From CAKSFT01 sp045544615 (GTDB lineage: Bacteria > Bacillota > Clostridia > UBA1381): 64,000 nucleotides of DNA. Of the stretch, positions 52,170-61,052 are shown in pieces (position 1 is the stretch's first letter; each line of letters starts with the position of its first letter). The stretch lies in NCBI GenBank assembly GCA_045544615.1, contig JAZPZI010000022.1:1-64000 (forward strand), written 5' to 3'. The notes under the pieces are model-generated. The model worked only from the letters and a program-made list of their open reading frames with translations. It made no database searches and was not told where the DNA came from. The position numbers and the translations under genes were made by a program.

Positions 52170-53248
52170 TTTGAATCCCTCCTGTTCCTGATGATATATA
52201 CCAAACCTACAACCGCCATAATAACATAGAAAAATGGATAAACCACCCTTGAGAACATATATTTATTAGCAAGGAATGTTACAATGTTTGTCGTGATAAA
52301 TCCAATGGATGCCGACAAAACCGCAATCGGCAGTATAACATCCTTTTGGTATTTCAAGTTGAAGGCTTTGATGAATGTATATGATATTATAAATAGATAA
52401 AAGCTTGCATAAAGAAGCATTGCGACCGCCCACGAAAACTCAAAGAATGCCTCAAACCGTTGAAAATAAAACCCGATGTTTGCCATTTTTGCAAGCTGAT
52501 AGCTCGGTATGACAAAGGCTTTTGACACCGGGTACGGATAGACCAGAGTGTATATCAGTATTAAAACGGTTGACACAACTCCGCTTATCAAAAACGCAAG
52601 CTTTACACTTTTTGTTGCATCTGACCTGTTTTTTGCATATGGCATTATGATGTAAATTGTCATCATATCCGCAAAGGCATAAATCCCCTGTGAGCCTCTA
52701 ATAAACAGATTATATGTCCCCGTTCCCGCAAGAGGAAAGACGTTATTTATATCCATATCAGGAATTAAAACTGCGACAAAAAACAACATTACAACTGCAA
52801 TCAACGGCATAAAAATAGAGTGAATCCTGAAAATCGAATTTATGCCAATTCCTGCGGCTATTGAAACCGTGGCTAAAAAAACAAGCATAATCATTTTGGT
52901 TGAAGTGTTAGGCAAAAGGACCATTCCTACACTTTCACAAAATACACGGATATCAGATGAGAGTGAAAGTATCATTATAAAAAGAGCTACAATCCCAACA
53001 AATACCCGAAATAATTTTCCTCCAAGATTCTCTGCAACCTCAAAAATATCTTTTGTACCTGTGTGGGCTAAAAGCCTGTCAATAACAAGAAAAATCAAGA
53101 ATGAGAGGACAGTTATATATATCATCTGCAACCATGCAGCAGTTCCTGAATTTAAGATTAAAACCCTGGGATAGGTAAAAAACATCTTGGCGACAATCAG
53201 GTTGACATAGGTTAGAGTAAGCTCCTTTTTTTCAGGATAAAGTCTCAT
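52157..53248 (-). CDS. gerAB: GerAB-type germinant receptor permease subunit
   Basis: 363 residues with ten membrane helices of the APC superfamily; this is the germinant-binding subunit of Ger receptors. It begins RLYPEKKELTLTYVNLIVAKMFFTYPR; the core has FGIHS-like and YPYPVSKAFVIPSYQLAKM segments. ATG 53248 has GGCAGGTG upstream and overlaps the gerAA stop region; it overlaps gerAC by 13 nt. The germinant cannot be predicted. Confidence 0.9.
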   Translation of the reverse strand: MRLYPEKKELTLTYVNLIVAKMFFTYPRVLILNSGTAAWLQMIYITVLSFLIFLVIDRLLAHTGTKDIFEVAENLGGKLFRVFVGIVALFIMILSLSSDIRVFCESVGMVLLPNTSTKMIMLVFLATVSIAAGIGINSIFRIHSIFMPLIAVVMLFFVAVLIPDMDINNVFPLAGTGTYNLFIRGSQGIYAFADMMTIYIIMPYAKNRSDATKSVKLAFLISGVVSTVLILIYTLVYPYPVSKAFVIPSYQLAKMANIGFYFQRFEAFFEFSWAVAMLLYASFYLFIISYTFIKAFNLKYQKDVILPIAVLSASIGFITTNIVTFLANKYMFSRVVYPFFYVIMAVVGLVYIIRNRRDSKRKQ

Positions 53249-53252
53249 TATA

Positions 53253-54884
53253 TCACCTGCCTTTTTTGAATATTTTCCACTTTTCGCTAACACCGGGCTC
53301 TTGCTTTTTCCTTTTAGTGTTCAAATAATCGGGCCTTGATTCTCTTTTCCAAATAGGGGACACTAAAATAGATTTGCCAATACTTTCTTTTCTACCTTTG
53401 GCAAGTGGCGCTAAAACAGGGACACCAAAACTCACTTCTCCGCCAAGGATTACAGCATATAAGAAGATTCCGACTGCAATCCCGTAAAACCCAAATGTGG
53501 CTGCCAAGGCAACAAAAATAAGCCTTAATACCCTGTAACTCCATCCAAGAGAGTAATCGGTGATAGCAAAGGAGCCAATACCGGTCAAAGCAATTATAAT
53601 AATCATAATAGGACTTACAATCTTTGCGCTCACGGCCGCTTGTCCAAGTATCAGTCCGCCCACAATCCCAAGCGTAGAGCCAATTTGACCCGGCATCCTG
53701 ATTCCAGCTTCTCTTATCAACTCAAAGGATATATCCATCAGTAAAAGCTCGACTACGCTTGGGAACGGGACATTCTCTCGTGCCGCGCTTATAGCATAAA
53801 TCAGGAATGTTGGCACCATTTCCTGATGAAATAGTGTTATTGCAAGGTATAGTGCCGGCAGAAGAAGTGATGTAAACATCGCAATTAACCGAATTATTCG
53901 TGTCATATTGGCATATGGAGCTCTCAAATAGGCATCTGCCGGAGAGTGCATAAGTTCAAACGCATTTGTAGGAAATATCAAGGCTTTAGGACTACCGCTC
54001 AAGATAAACGCAACCCTGCCCTCGGAAAGTGCTCTTGCAACTCTGTCAGGTCGCTCTGTTGCAAGTACATGGTTGGTCAACATATGCGTTTTTTCCTCTA
54101 CAAGCAATGAAACCTCCTCGATTGCAATAATATAGTCGGTTTCTATGCCCTCTAACCGTCTTTTTACCTCCGAAACAAGCTCGTTATTGGCAATATCCGA
54201 GATATACATCATAACACCACGAGTTTTACTGCGTTTTCCGACCGTAATTCCCACCGAAATCAGCTTTTCGTCCTTTATAATTTTTCTGACAAGTGCAGAA
54301 TTATTACGGAGCATCTCACCAAAAGCTTCCTGTGGGCCATACAAAGATTGTTCATTCTCGGGTCTTTGAATCCCACGGTTACCCCAGTTCCTGACATCCA
54401 GCACAAATCCACAGGACAAGCCTTCAACAAACAAGCCACACCCACCAAAGTTAACGTCATCTATTATAGTATCAAAGTCCTCGCATTTTCTGACCTGCGA
54501 ATGCGCTAAAAGCCTCTCCATAATGTAATCTGCATTGATTTCAACCTTTTCCTTGCTTATAAAAGGAATCTTTAAAAGTGTTTCAACTATTGCACCGTCA
54601 ATAGATGCTGTGTCAGACATTCCATCATAAAAGATGATAAATGCTCTGATATCTCCTTTTAGTCGCAATTTTCTGATTACAAAATCGTTATTGTCGGGAT
54701 AATTAAACCTGTTTTCGATATATTTTAGTGTATCGTCATAGCTTTTTGACACATTTACAACTTTTTTTTCCATTTCTTCCTGACGCACATCGTATTTAAT
54801 ATTATCGGTTTCTTCGCCAATCAAGAACTCATCTGCATCATTGGGGACATCAAAAGTGAAGATTTTTTTAAATATGCTTTTCAT
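53253..54884 (-). CDS. gerAA: GerAA-type spore germination protein
   Basis: 543 residues: a soluble N-terminal domain (~1-290, two subdomains) and five or so C-terminal membrane helices. Family motifs are DVRNWGNRGIQRPENEQSL (~165-183), GRVAFILSGSPKALIFPTNA, and YLRAPYANMTRIIR, followed by FSSVVELLLMDISFELIREAG-like text. A subunit of the GerA channel complex. First gene of the ger operon; AAGAGGA precedes the ATG. It implies the organism forms spores. Confidence 0.95.
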   Translation of the reverse strand: MKSIFKKIFTFDVPNDADEFLIGEETDNIKYDVRQEEMEKKVVNVSKSYDDTLKYIENRFNYPDNNDFVIRKLRLKGDIRAFIIFYDGMSDTASIDGAIVETLLKIPFISKEKVEINADYIMERLLAHSQVRKCEDFDTIIDDVNFGGCGLFVEGLSCGFVLDVRNWGNRGIQRPENEQSLYGPQEAFGEMLRNNSALVRKIIKDEKLISVGITVGKRSKTRGVMMYISDIANNELVSEVKRRLEGIETDYIIAIEEVSLLVEEKTHMLTNHVLATERPDRVARALSEGRVAFILSGSPKALIFPTNAFELMHSPADAYLRAPYANMTRIIRLIAMFTSLLLPALYLAITLFHQEMVPTFLIYAISAARENVPFPSVVELLLMDISFELIREAGIRMPGQIGSTLGIVGGLILGQAAVSAKIVSPIMIIIIALTGIGSFAITDYSLGWSYRVLRLIFVALAATFGFYGIAVGIFLYAVILGGEVSFGVPVLAPLAKGRKESIGKSILVSPIWKRESRPDYLNTKRKKQEPGVSEKWKIFKKGR

Positions 54885-54946
54885 ATAAATCCTCTTTTCC
54901 TATATTTACATCAAGATTATTCCAAAAATTGCCCAATTATATACAT

Positions 54947-54962
54947 TGTTTCACGTGAAACA
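54947..54962. promoter_or_regulatory. parS site 1 (perfect)
   Basis: TGTTTCACGTGAAACA, identical to the consensus ParB/Spo0J loading site. It lies 200 bp upstream of parA. Confidence 0.95.
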
Positions 54963-54998
54963 TAACTATTTTATAAAAATTTAAGAAAATTTTCAAAA

Positions 54999-55014
54999 TG
55001 TTTCATGTGAAACA
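54999..55014. promoter_or_regulatory. parS site 2 (one mismatch)
   Basis: TGTTTCATGTGAAACA, differing from consensus at one central base (T for C). 52 bp from site 1. Confidence 0.85.
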
Positions 55015-55030
55015 TTTACTTTTTAAAAAT

Positions 55031-55148
55031 TTATGGTATAATAATTACATAAGAGGTTGCCAACCCCGGAGGGTTGGTGATTGATGTAATTATTGTACCG
55101 GTGTGAAGCAAGGCATTTTGAGCCTTGCACCTATGGTATAATATACTT
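55031..55148 (+). repeat. Nested palindromes with two promoters upstream of parA
   Basis: ggtataataattacat (55034) and atgtaattattgtacc (55086) are inverted copies with one mismatch; between them is the hairpin ccaacccc-gga-gggttgg. A second hairpin, gcaaggc-attttga-gccttgc, is enclosed by gtaccggtg-type and cacctatggta arms. ATGGTATAAT occurs at both ends, giving two possible extended -10 elements. A transcript from the first would carry a structured leader. Confidence 0.55.
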
Positions 55149-55174
55149 ATATAATAATAAGAAAGGATATGGAT

Positions 55175-55936
55175 ATGGGTAAAATAATTGCAATAACCAA
55201 TCAAAAGGGCGGCGTTGGCAAGACAACAACATCAGTTAACCTGTCAGCTTGCCTTGCTCACAAGCACAAAAAGGTGCTGATGATTGACTGCGATGCTCAG
55301 GGAAACGCAACAAGCGGGCTCGGAATCAACCCAAGAGAGGTCCAATACTCTGTTTATGACTGTCTTGTAGACTCATCAAAGGTCCACGACTGCATTATCA
55401 AGACGAAATACAAAAATCTCTCGGTTATTCCGTCATCTCCAAACCTCTCTGCAGCCGAAATCGAGCTTGCATATGAGGAAAATAGAGAAGTTTTCTTAAA
55501 GAAAGCCCTTGATCTTATAAGAGATGACTATGATTTTATCATAATTGACTCCCCTCCGGCACTTGGAATGCTTTCAATCAACATAATGACCGCCGCAGAC
55601 TCGGTAATTATACCTATTCAATGCGAATATTACGCCTTAGAGGGGCTTACACAGCTTATTGACTCGGTTAAACGTATCAAAAAAGCATTCAACAGTAAGC
55701 TTGAAATCGAGGGAATAGTTGCAACTATGTATGACAGACGTACAAATCTTTCGGTTCAGGTGCTCGATGAAGTCAAAAAACACTTCCCGAACAAGGTTTA
55801 CAGAACATATATACCAAGAAATGTGCGTTTATCGGAGGCTCCGAGCTTCGGACTTCCTATTATAAAGTATGATATGACTTCTCAAGGAGCTCATGCGTAT
55901 TTCCTCCTGGCAAAAGAGGTTATTGAATCACAGTAA
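55175..55936 (+). CDS. parA: Chromosome-partitioning ATPase ParA (Soj)
   Basis: 253 residues. The deviant Walker A motif KGGVGKTTT follows IIAITNQ at the N-terminus; IIDSPPALGML is the Walker B region, and the C-terminus has the basic DNA-contact region. With ParB and parS it segregates origins and can regulate DnaA. Two ATGs are possible; 55175 has GAAAGG 10 nt upstream and gives the standard start. Partner parB follows 21 nt later. Confidence 0.96.
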   Translation: MGKIIAITNQKGGVGKTTTSVNLSACLAHKHKKVLMIDCDAQGNATSGLGINPREVQYSVYDCLVDSSKVHDCIIKTKYKNLSVIPSSPNLSAAEIELAYEENREVFLKKALDLIRDDYDFIIIDSPPALGMLSINIMTAADSVIIPIQCEYYALEGLTQLIDSVKRIKKAFNSKLEIEGIVATMYDRRTNLSVQVLDEVKKHFPNKVYRTYIPRNVRLSEAPSFGLPIIKYDMTSQGAHAYFLLAKEVIESQ

Positions 55937-55957
55937 TTTTGAAAAAGAGGTGAAATT

Positions 55958-56809
55958 ATGGCAAAAAAGACCGGTTTAGGTAAAGGAATTGGCTCACTTT
56001 TCCCGTCAGATGTCACTCTGACACCCGATGACGGAGTTTTAGAGCTTAACATCAACCAGATTGAACCTAACAAAAACCAACCAAGAAAAACTTTTGATGC
56101 AGAAAAATTAGATATTCTTGCAGATTCTATCAAGCAGCACGGGCTTATCCAGCCAATTATCGTAACTCAAAACGGGTTTGATAATTACACAATCGTAGCA
56201 GGAGAACGTCGTTGGCGTGCCGCTAAAAAAGCAGGACTTAAAAAAATCCCTGCAATTGTAAAAGAGTACTCTACTCAGGCAGTTACAGAGGTTGCCCTGA
56301 TAGAAAACCTCCAGAGAGAGGACTTGAATCCTATTGAAGAAGCGCTCGGATACAAGGATTTATCAGCATCCTACGGTCTTACACAAGAAGAAATTAGCAA
56401 AAAAGTAGGTAAGAGTCGAAGTGCTATCGCAAACGCTTTGAGACTGTTGAGCCTCGAGCCCGAGCTTCAGCAACACCTTATTTCGGGTGCAATTTCTGAA
56501 GGACATGCTCGTGCGGCTCTATCTTTGGAAGGCTTTGTTTTGAGAGAATTTCTCATAAACCGCATTATTGAGGACGGTTTGAACGTTCGTCAGGCTGAAA
56601 AGCTTGCAAAAGATTTGCAGAAAGAACCTGCAAAGCCAAGAAATAAGCAGGTAACTGCATATGATATTGAGCTTGAACGCATTCAGTCCGATCTTGAAAC
56701 ACATTTTGGAACAAAAGTACTTATTTCTCATACAAAGAAAAAAGGTAAAATTGAAATTGAATATTACGGCAATGATGATTTGGAAAGAATCCTTTCTATG
56801 TTAAAATAA
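55958..56809 (+). CDS. parB: Chromosome-partitioning protein ParB (Spo0J)
   Basis: A parS-binding CTP-dependent clamp. 283 residues: LELNINQIEPNKNQPRKTFD (start of the ParB/Srx domain), the CTP-box arginines in AGERRWRAAKKAG (~86), the helix-turn-helix LTQEEISKKVGKSRSAIANALRLL (~145-168) that reads parS, and a C-terminal dimer domain. The gap 56810-56965 has the short palindrome ctcaaaattgag and no gene. Confidence 0.96.
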   Translation: MAKKTGLGKGIGSLFPSDVTLTPDDGVLELNINQIEPNKNQPRKTFDAEKLDILADSIKQHGLIQPIIVTQNGFDNYTIVAGERRWRAAKKAGLKKIPAIVKEYSTQAVTEVALIENLQREDLNPIEEALGYKDLSASYGLTQEEISKKVGKSRSAIANALRLLSLEPELQQHLISGAISEGHARAALSLEGFVLREFLINRIIEDGLNVRQAEKLAKDLQKEPAKPRNKQVTAYDIELERIQSDLETHFGTKVLISHTKKKGKIEIEYYGNDDLERILSMLK

Positions 56810-56965
56810 TTTCCATATTTTACCAATTTTTGGAAATGTACAGAAAAAACGACACTCAAAATTGAGCTACAAGATGCTTTTCGGAAATTTCGCATAGCTT
56901 TAGTCGAAAATTTGCAACTTTTAATTACAACTCAATTTTGGACATAATTTGAAGAGGTGAAAATT

Positions 56966-57352
56966 TTGAAGAAAGAAAACAAATCGCTTATACTTTATAC
57001 AGCGCTTATCTTTTTAATTTCAATCGTAATGATTATAATAGCCTTCATCGGTCAGCGAAACACCCAGAACATGCAACCCGAAACCGACGCTTCGGGAATG
57101 ACTATCACCGAGAAGGTTGATCAGCTCAGCAACGAAAATCTGAATCTTTTCAGAAGGCTTGATGTACTTATGCAGGAAAAAAATATTCTTACAAAGGAAA
57201 AAGACCTGATGTACAGCTTTATGAATATGATTTGTCTGATTGAAGAAGACCGCATTGACGAGGCAAAGATTATATACGATGCAATCGACCCGACAAGTCT
57301 TACATCGATGCAGAAGGTTTATTATGATTTGATTACAGAAAAGATGGAATAA
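56966..57352 (+). CDS. Small membrane-anchored coiled-coil protein, unknown
   Basis: About 128 residues. An N-terminal membrane helix (LILYTALIFLISIVMIIIAFI) is followed by a coiled coil (~45-75: VDQLSNENLNLFRRLDVLMQ) and a short helical end resembling half of a TPR-like pair (DRIDEAKIIYDAIDP). TTG 56966 lies 6 nt after GAGGTG, which makes it a better start than the GTG at 56957 inside that site. It sits between parAB and serS; no family recognised. Confidence 0.6.
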   Translation: MKKENKSLILYTALIFLISIVMIIIAFIGQRNTQNMQPETDASGMTITEKVDQLSNENLNLFRRLDVLMQEKNILTKEKDLMYSFMNMICLIEEDRIDEAKIIYDAIDPTSLTSMQKVYYDLITEKME

Positions 57353-57371
57353 CCGTAAGGAGGAAAAATAA

Positions 57372-58643
57372 ATGTTAGACATTAAAATTTTAAGAACAGA
57401 ACCCGAAAAAATCCGTGAGGCATTGAAAAACAGATGCAATGACCTCGACATCACACCAGCAATCGAGCTTGATATCAAGCGTCGTGAGCTTTTGAGCGAT
57501 GTTGAACAGAGAAAAGCAAAGCAGAACGAAATCACAAAGAAAATCCCTGCCATGAAAAAGGCGGGCGAGGATACAACTGAAATCTTTGCCGAAATGAGAA
57601 CTCTTTCAGATGCAATCAAGGAAGACGACGCTAAAATTTCTGAAATCGACGAACAGTTGCGTGATTTTATGCTCAAAATCCCGAATATCCCGAACCCATC
57701 AGTTCCTGTTGGTGCAGATGACAGCGAAAATGTAGAGCTCCGCCGTTTCGGTGAGCCAAGAAAGTTTGATTTTGAGCCAAAAGCTCACTGGGATATCGGA
57801 ACAGATCTCGATATCCTCGATTTCGACCGTGGTGCAAAGATTGCCGGCTCAAGATTTACAGTTTATAAGGGCCTTGGCGCAAGACTCGAGCGTGCAGTAA
57901 TTCAGTTTTTCTTAAATACACACACAGAGGAATCGGGTTATACAGAAATATTCCCACCATACATGGTAAACAGAGCATCAATGACAGGTACAGGTCAGCT
58001 CCCGAAGTTTGAAGAGGATGCGTTCAAGGTTACAAACAACGGATATTTCCTTATCCCGACCGCAGAAGTTCCTGTTACAAACCTCCACCGTGACGAAATT
58101 TTAGACGGTGATGCTCTTCCTGTTAAATACTGTGCATACTCTGCTTGTTTCAGAGCTGAAGCGGGCTCGGCAGGCCGTGATACACGTGGTCTTATCCGTC
58201 AGCACCAGTTCAACAAGGTTGAGCTTGTTAAGTTTGCAGACCCTGAAAAGAGCTATGATGAACTGGAATCACTTACAGCTGATGCAGAAAAGCTCTTGCA
58301 GAAACTCGGAATCCCATACAGAGTAGTATGCCTCTCAACAGGCGACCTTGGATTCTCTTCTGCCAAGACATATGATATCGAGGTTTGGATGCCAAGCTAC
58401 AACAGATATGTTGAGATTTCATCATGTTCAAACTTTGAGGATTATCAGGCAAGACGTGCGAACATCAAGTTCAAGAGAAACCCGAAGGATAAGGCACAGT
58501 TTGTGCACACCTTAAACGGTTCGGGACTTGCTGTCGGAAGAACAGTTGCTGCAATTTTGGAAAATTTCCAGAACGAAGACGGCACAGTTACTATCCCTGA
58601 AGTACTTATTCCTTATATGGGCAAGGATAAAATTGAAAAATAA
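57372..58643 (+). CDS. serS: Serine-tRNA ligase
   Basis: 423 residues. An N-terminal coiled coil (~27-105) reaches tRNA-Ser; the class II core has motif 2 (CFRAEAGSAGRDTRGLIRQH) and motif 3 (LNGSGLAVGRTVAAILEN). GGAGG precedes the ATG. Located near the origin in Bacillus as well. Confidence 0.97.
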   Translation: MLDIKILRTEPEKIREALKNRCNDLDITPAIELDIKRRELLSDVEQRKAKQNEITKKIPAMKKAGEDTTEIFAEMRTLSDAIKEDDAKISEIDEQLRDFMLKIPNIPNPSVPVGADDSENVELRRFGEPRKFDFEPKAHWDIGTDLDILDFDRGAKIAGSRFTVYKGLGARLERAVIQFFLNTHTEESGYTEIFPPYMVNRASMTGTGQLPKFEEDAFKVTNNGYFLIPTAEVPVTNLHRDEILDGDALPVKYCAYSACFRAEAGSAGRDTRGLIRQHQFNKVELVKFADPEKSYDELESLTADAEKLLQKLGIPYRVVCLSTGDLGFSSAKTYDIEVWMPSYNRYVEISSCSNFEDYQARRANIKFKRNPKDKAQFVHTLNGSGLAVGRTVAAILENFQNEDGTVTIPEVLIPYMGKDKIEK

Positions 58644-58648
58644 CCAAC

Positions 58649-58674
58649 AAAAAAGAGCCGAAAGGCTCTTTTTT
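58649..58674. terminator. Bidirectional terminator serS / PTS gene
   Basis: AAAAAAGAGCC-GAAA-GGCTCTTTTTT. The same hairpin is used at 63817. Confidence 0.9.
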
Positions 58675-58675
58675 A

Positions 58676-59722
58676 TTACAAATCCAACTTCAAATCCCCG
58701 TCCTTTATCCAGCCGAGCTTTCTTGACAAGAGTCCCAAAAGCCAGCAGATAACAGCAGGAAGAACAAATGATATCAGAATCAATCCAACCCAGTGCATTG
58801 GGCCTATCGCTACGCCATCGTTTATCCAGCCTGTGTAAACACCGATCTGTCCCACAAGTCCGCAAGTGCCCATACCCGATGATACCGCAGGACCGTTCAT
58901 TTCAAGCCCGAACAGGCAGGTAGCAACAGGTCCCATAATAGCAGATGTTAAAATCGGTGCAATCCATATTTTAGGATTTCTTACTATATTTCCCATCTGA
59001 AGCATACTTGTACCGATACCCTGTGCGAAGAATCCGCCCCAACGGTTTTCCTTAAAGCTCATAACCGCAAAGCCTATCATCTGCGCACAACATCCTGCCA
59101 AAGCCGCACCGCCTGCAAGCCCTGTAAGCGAGAGCCCTGCACAGATTGCAGCACTCGAAATCGGGAGTGTGAGCGCAATACCCACAGTTGTTGATACTAT
59201 AATTCCCATCCAGAACGGCTCGAGCTCTGTTGCCCACATTATAACCTTACCGAGCGCAGTTGCCGCTGTTCCGATGTGTGATGCAATAAGCATTGATAAG
59301 AGAATTCCCGAGCAGATTGTGACAATCGGAGTCACCAGGATATCGAGCTTGGTTTCCTTGCTCACAAGCTTTCCGAGCTCGGATGCTACTATTGTTATAA
59401 TCAAAACCGCAAAAGCACCACCTGCACCGCCAAGCTCGTTTGCCGCAAAACCTACCGCCGCAAGCGAAAACAGTACGAGTGGCGGACACTTCAGGGCATT
59501 ACCGATTGCTATTGCCATTGCAATTCCCTGAACATTTTTTGCATATGTACCGACCGTAACAAGCGTTTCAATCCCGAACTGCTGACCAATAGTAGAGAGA
59601 ATTGTTCCGATAAGTAACGACGCAAAAAGTCCCTGTGCCATAGCTCCCAAAGCATCGATAAAATACCGCTTTGGTGAAAAAATTACATCCTTTTTCTTCA
59701 AAAATGCCCTAATCTTTTGCAT
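58676..59722 (-). CDS. PTS_EIIC_2-family membrane protein (PfoR-like)
   Basis: 348 residues with about ten membrane helices, rich in Gly/Ala. It resembles the PTS_EIIC_2 group, which includes PfoR, a regulator of toxin expression in Clostridium perfringens. It lacks EIIA/EIIB domains, and none are adjacent, so transport by a normal PTS is doubtful. ATG 59722 is 9 nt after AAAGGAG; the earlier ATG at 59731 directly abuts that site. Confidence 0.82.
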   Translation of the reverse strand: MQKIRAFLKKKDVIFSPKRYFIDALGAMAQGLFASLLIGTILSTIGQQFGIETLVTVGTYAKNVQGIAMAIAIGNALKCPPLVLFSLAAVGFAANELGGAGGAFAVLIITIVASELGKLVSKETKLDILVTPIVTICSGILLSMLIASHIGTAATALGKVIMWATELEPFWMGIIVSTTVGIALTLPISSAAICAGLSLTGLAGGAALAGCCAQMIGFAVMSFKENRWGGFFAQGIGTSMLQMGNIVRNPKIWIAPILTSAIMGPVATCLFGLEMNGPAVSSGMGTCGLVGQIGVYTGWINDGVAIGPMHWVGLILISFVLPAVICWLLGLLSRKLGWIKDGDLKLDL

Positions 59723-59791
59723 TCTTAACATCTCCTTTTTTTAAGTTAACTAAATTATACACCCGTCATTTTTATTTGTAAACAAAAAAGC

Positions 59792-59825
59792 AAAAAAATC
59801 GGCACAATTTTCATTGTACCGACTT
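59792..59825 (-). terminator. Terminator overlapping the glycosyltransferase stop
   Basis: Minus-strand AAGTCGGTACAAT-GAA-AATTGTGCCGATT followed by TTTTTT; the stem begins inside the last codons of the gene. Confidence 0.8.
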
Positions 59826-60935
59826 TTTTGTTTCCTTATTTATTATATATTCACATAAATTCTTTGCCGCATCAGGTTTTCCGAGCTTTTTCACACTCTC
59901 AACCATAAGGTCATAGCGCCACTTGTTGTTCATCAAAAGATTCAGCGCCTCATCAAGCTGAAATGTCTTGGTCGTCATAATCGCCGCACCTGCATTTACC
60001 AGAAACTCCATGTTTCTGTCCTCCTGACCCGGGATAGGGTTTACCAGAATCTGCGGCAATCCCTTTGCCATCAGCTCGGAGGTGGTCAGTCCGCCCGGCT
60101 TTGTGATTATACAGTCGGATGCGTCCATCATAATATCTATCATATCAACAAAACCGTAGACATAGACACGCTTTCGCCACTCTCTCGACATGATTGCCGC
60201 ACGGCTTTTCTCGTTTGTTCCGCACACACAAAGCACCTGGAATTTGCCGTCAACACTATCGATTTTCTCCATTGCCTCGGCGATATTTCCAAACCCCATC
60301 GAGCCCATCATAACAAGAACGGTCGGCAAATCCTCAATTCCTAAAAGCTCTCTTGCCTCGCTCTTTTCGGTTTTTTTCGAGAATTTCTCCTTAATCGGGA
60401 TACCAAACGGTAACACTCTCTCCCTTTCAATTCCCTTTCTCTCCATCTGCGGGATTAAGAGCTCATCGGGCACTACATAATAGTCAAGGTCGGTATTTTC
60501 CCAGAACGGATGCACCGTAAAATCGGTAACAACTCCGTATGTCGGGCAGTCAATATACCCCTTTCGCTTCATATATGTCATAAGCATACAGGCATAGCTG
60601 TGAGTTCCGATTATAACATCGGGAGCATAGTCCTGCACATATTCCCTGAGCTTTTTCGATACAACCTTTGATGACACGGCAATCGGCGAAAACCGGGCAC
60701 TCTCGGTGTTTTTCTTATCGAGCTTATCATAAGCCTTTCCGTATATATCGGGCATATATTTTGTAGTCAGCAGGTATCCGTCCTGAATCGAATCACCCAA
60801 AAATGTGCTTACATATTCAAGGCTGTCGAGCATCTCCGCCTCAATCCCACGGGATGAGAGGCAATCTATTATCGCCTGGGCGGTAGAATGATGACCGTAC
60901 CCTGCCTTTATCGACAAAATAAGTGCTTTTCTCAT
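59811..60935 (-). CDS. MGDG-synthase/UgtP-like diacylglycerol glycosyltransferase
   Basis: 374 residues of GT-B fold, family GT28. The N-terminal LSIKAGYGHHSTAQAI is the MGDG-synthase signature; the C-terminal nucleotide-sugar site reads TKPGGLTTSELMAKGLPQI. Bacillus UgtP adds glucose to diacylglycerol to make glycolipids and the lipoteichoic acid anchor; the same role is likely here, but the sugar is not proven. ATG 60935 has AAGGGAG upstream. Confidence 0.87.
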   Translation of the reverse strand: MRKALILSIKAGYGHHSTAQAIIDCLSSRGIEAEMLDSLEYVSTFLGDSIQDGYLLTTKYMPDIYGKAYDKLDKKNTESARFSPIAVSSKVVSKKLREYVQDYAPDVIIGTHSYACMLMTYMKRKGYIDCPTYGVVTDFTVHPFWENTDLDYYVVPDELLIPQMERKGIERERVLPFGIPIKEKFSKKTEKSEARELLGIEDLPTVLVMMGSMGFGNIAEAMEKIDSVDGKFQVLCVCGTNEKSRAAIMSREWRKRVYVYGFVDMIDIMMDASDCIITKPGGLTTSELMAKGLPQILVNPIPGQEDRNMEFLVNAGAAIMTTKTFQLDEALNLLMNNKWRYDLMVESVKKLGKPDAAKNLCEYIINKETKKSVQ

Positions 60936-61052
60936 AAATTCACTCCCTTTTATATAACACACTTGAAAAAATTAACTCTTTATGATACAATAATTATAGC
61001 AAAAAAATAAGTTTTTTTCAAGTATAACACAAAACTTTTGGGAGGAATATAT

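Noticed and set aside
57020..57676. 218-residue antisense frame across the small coiled-coil gene and serS
   Set aside because: Spans two real plus-strand genes and shows only shadow composition.
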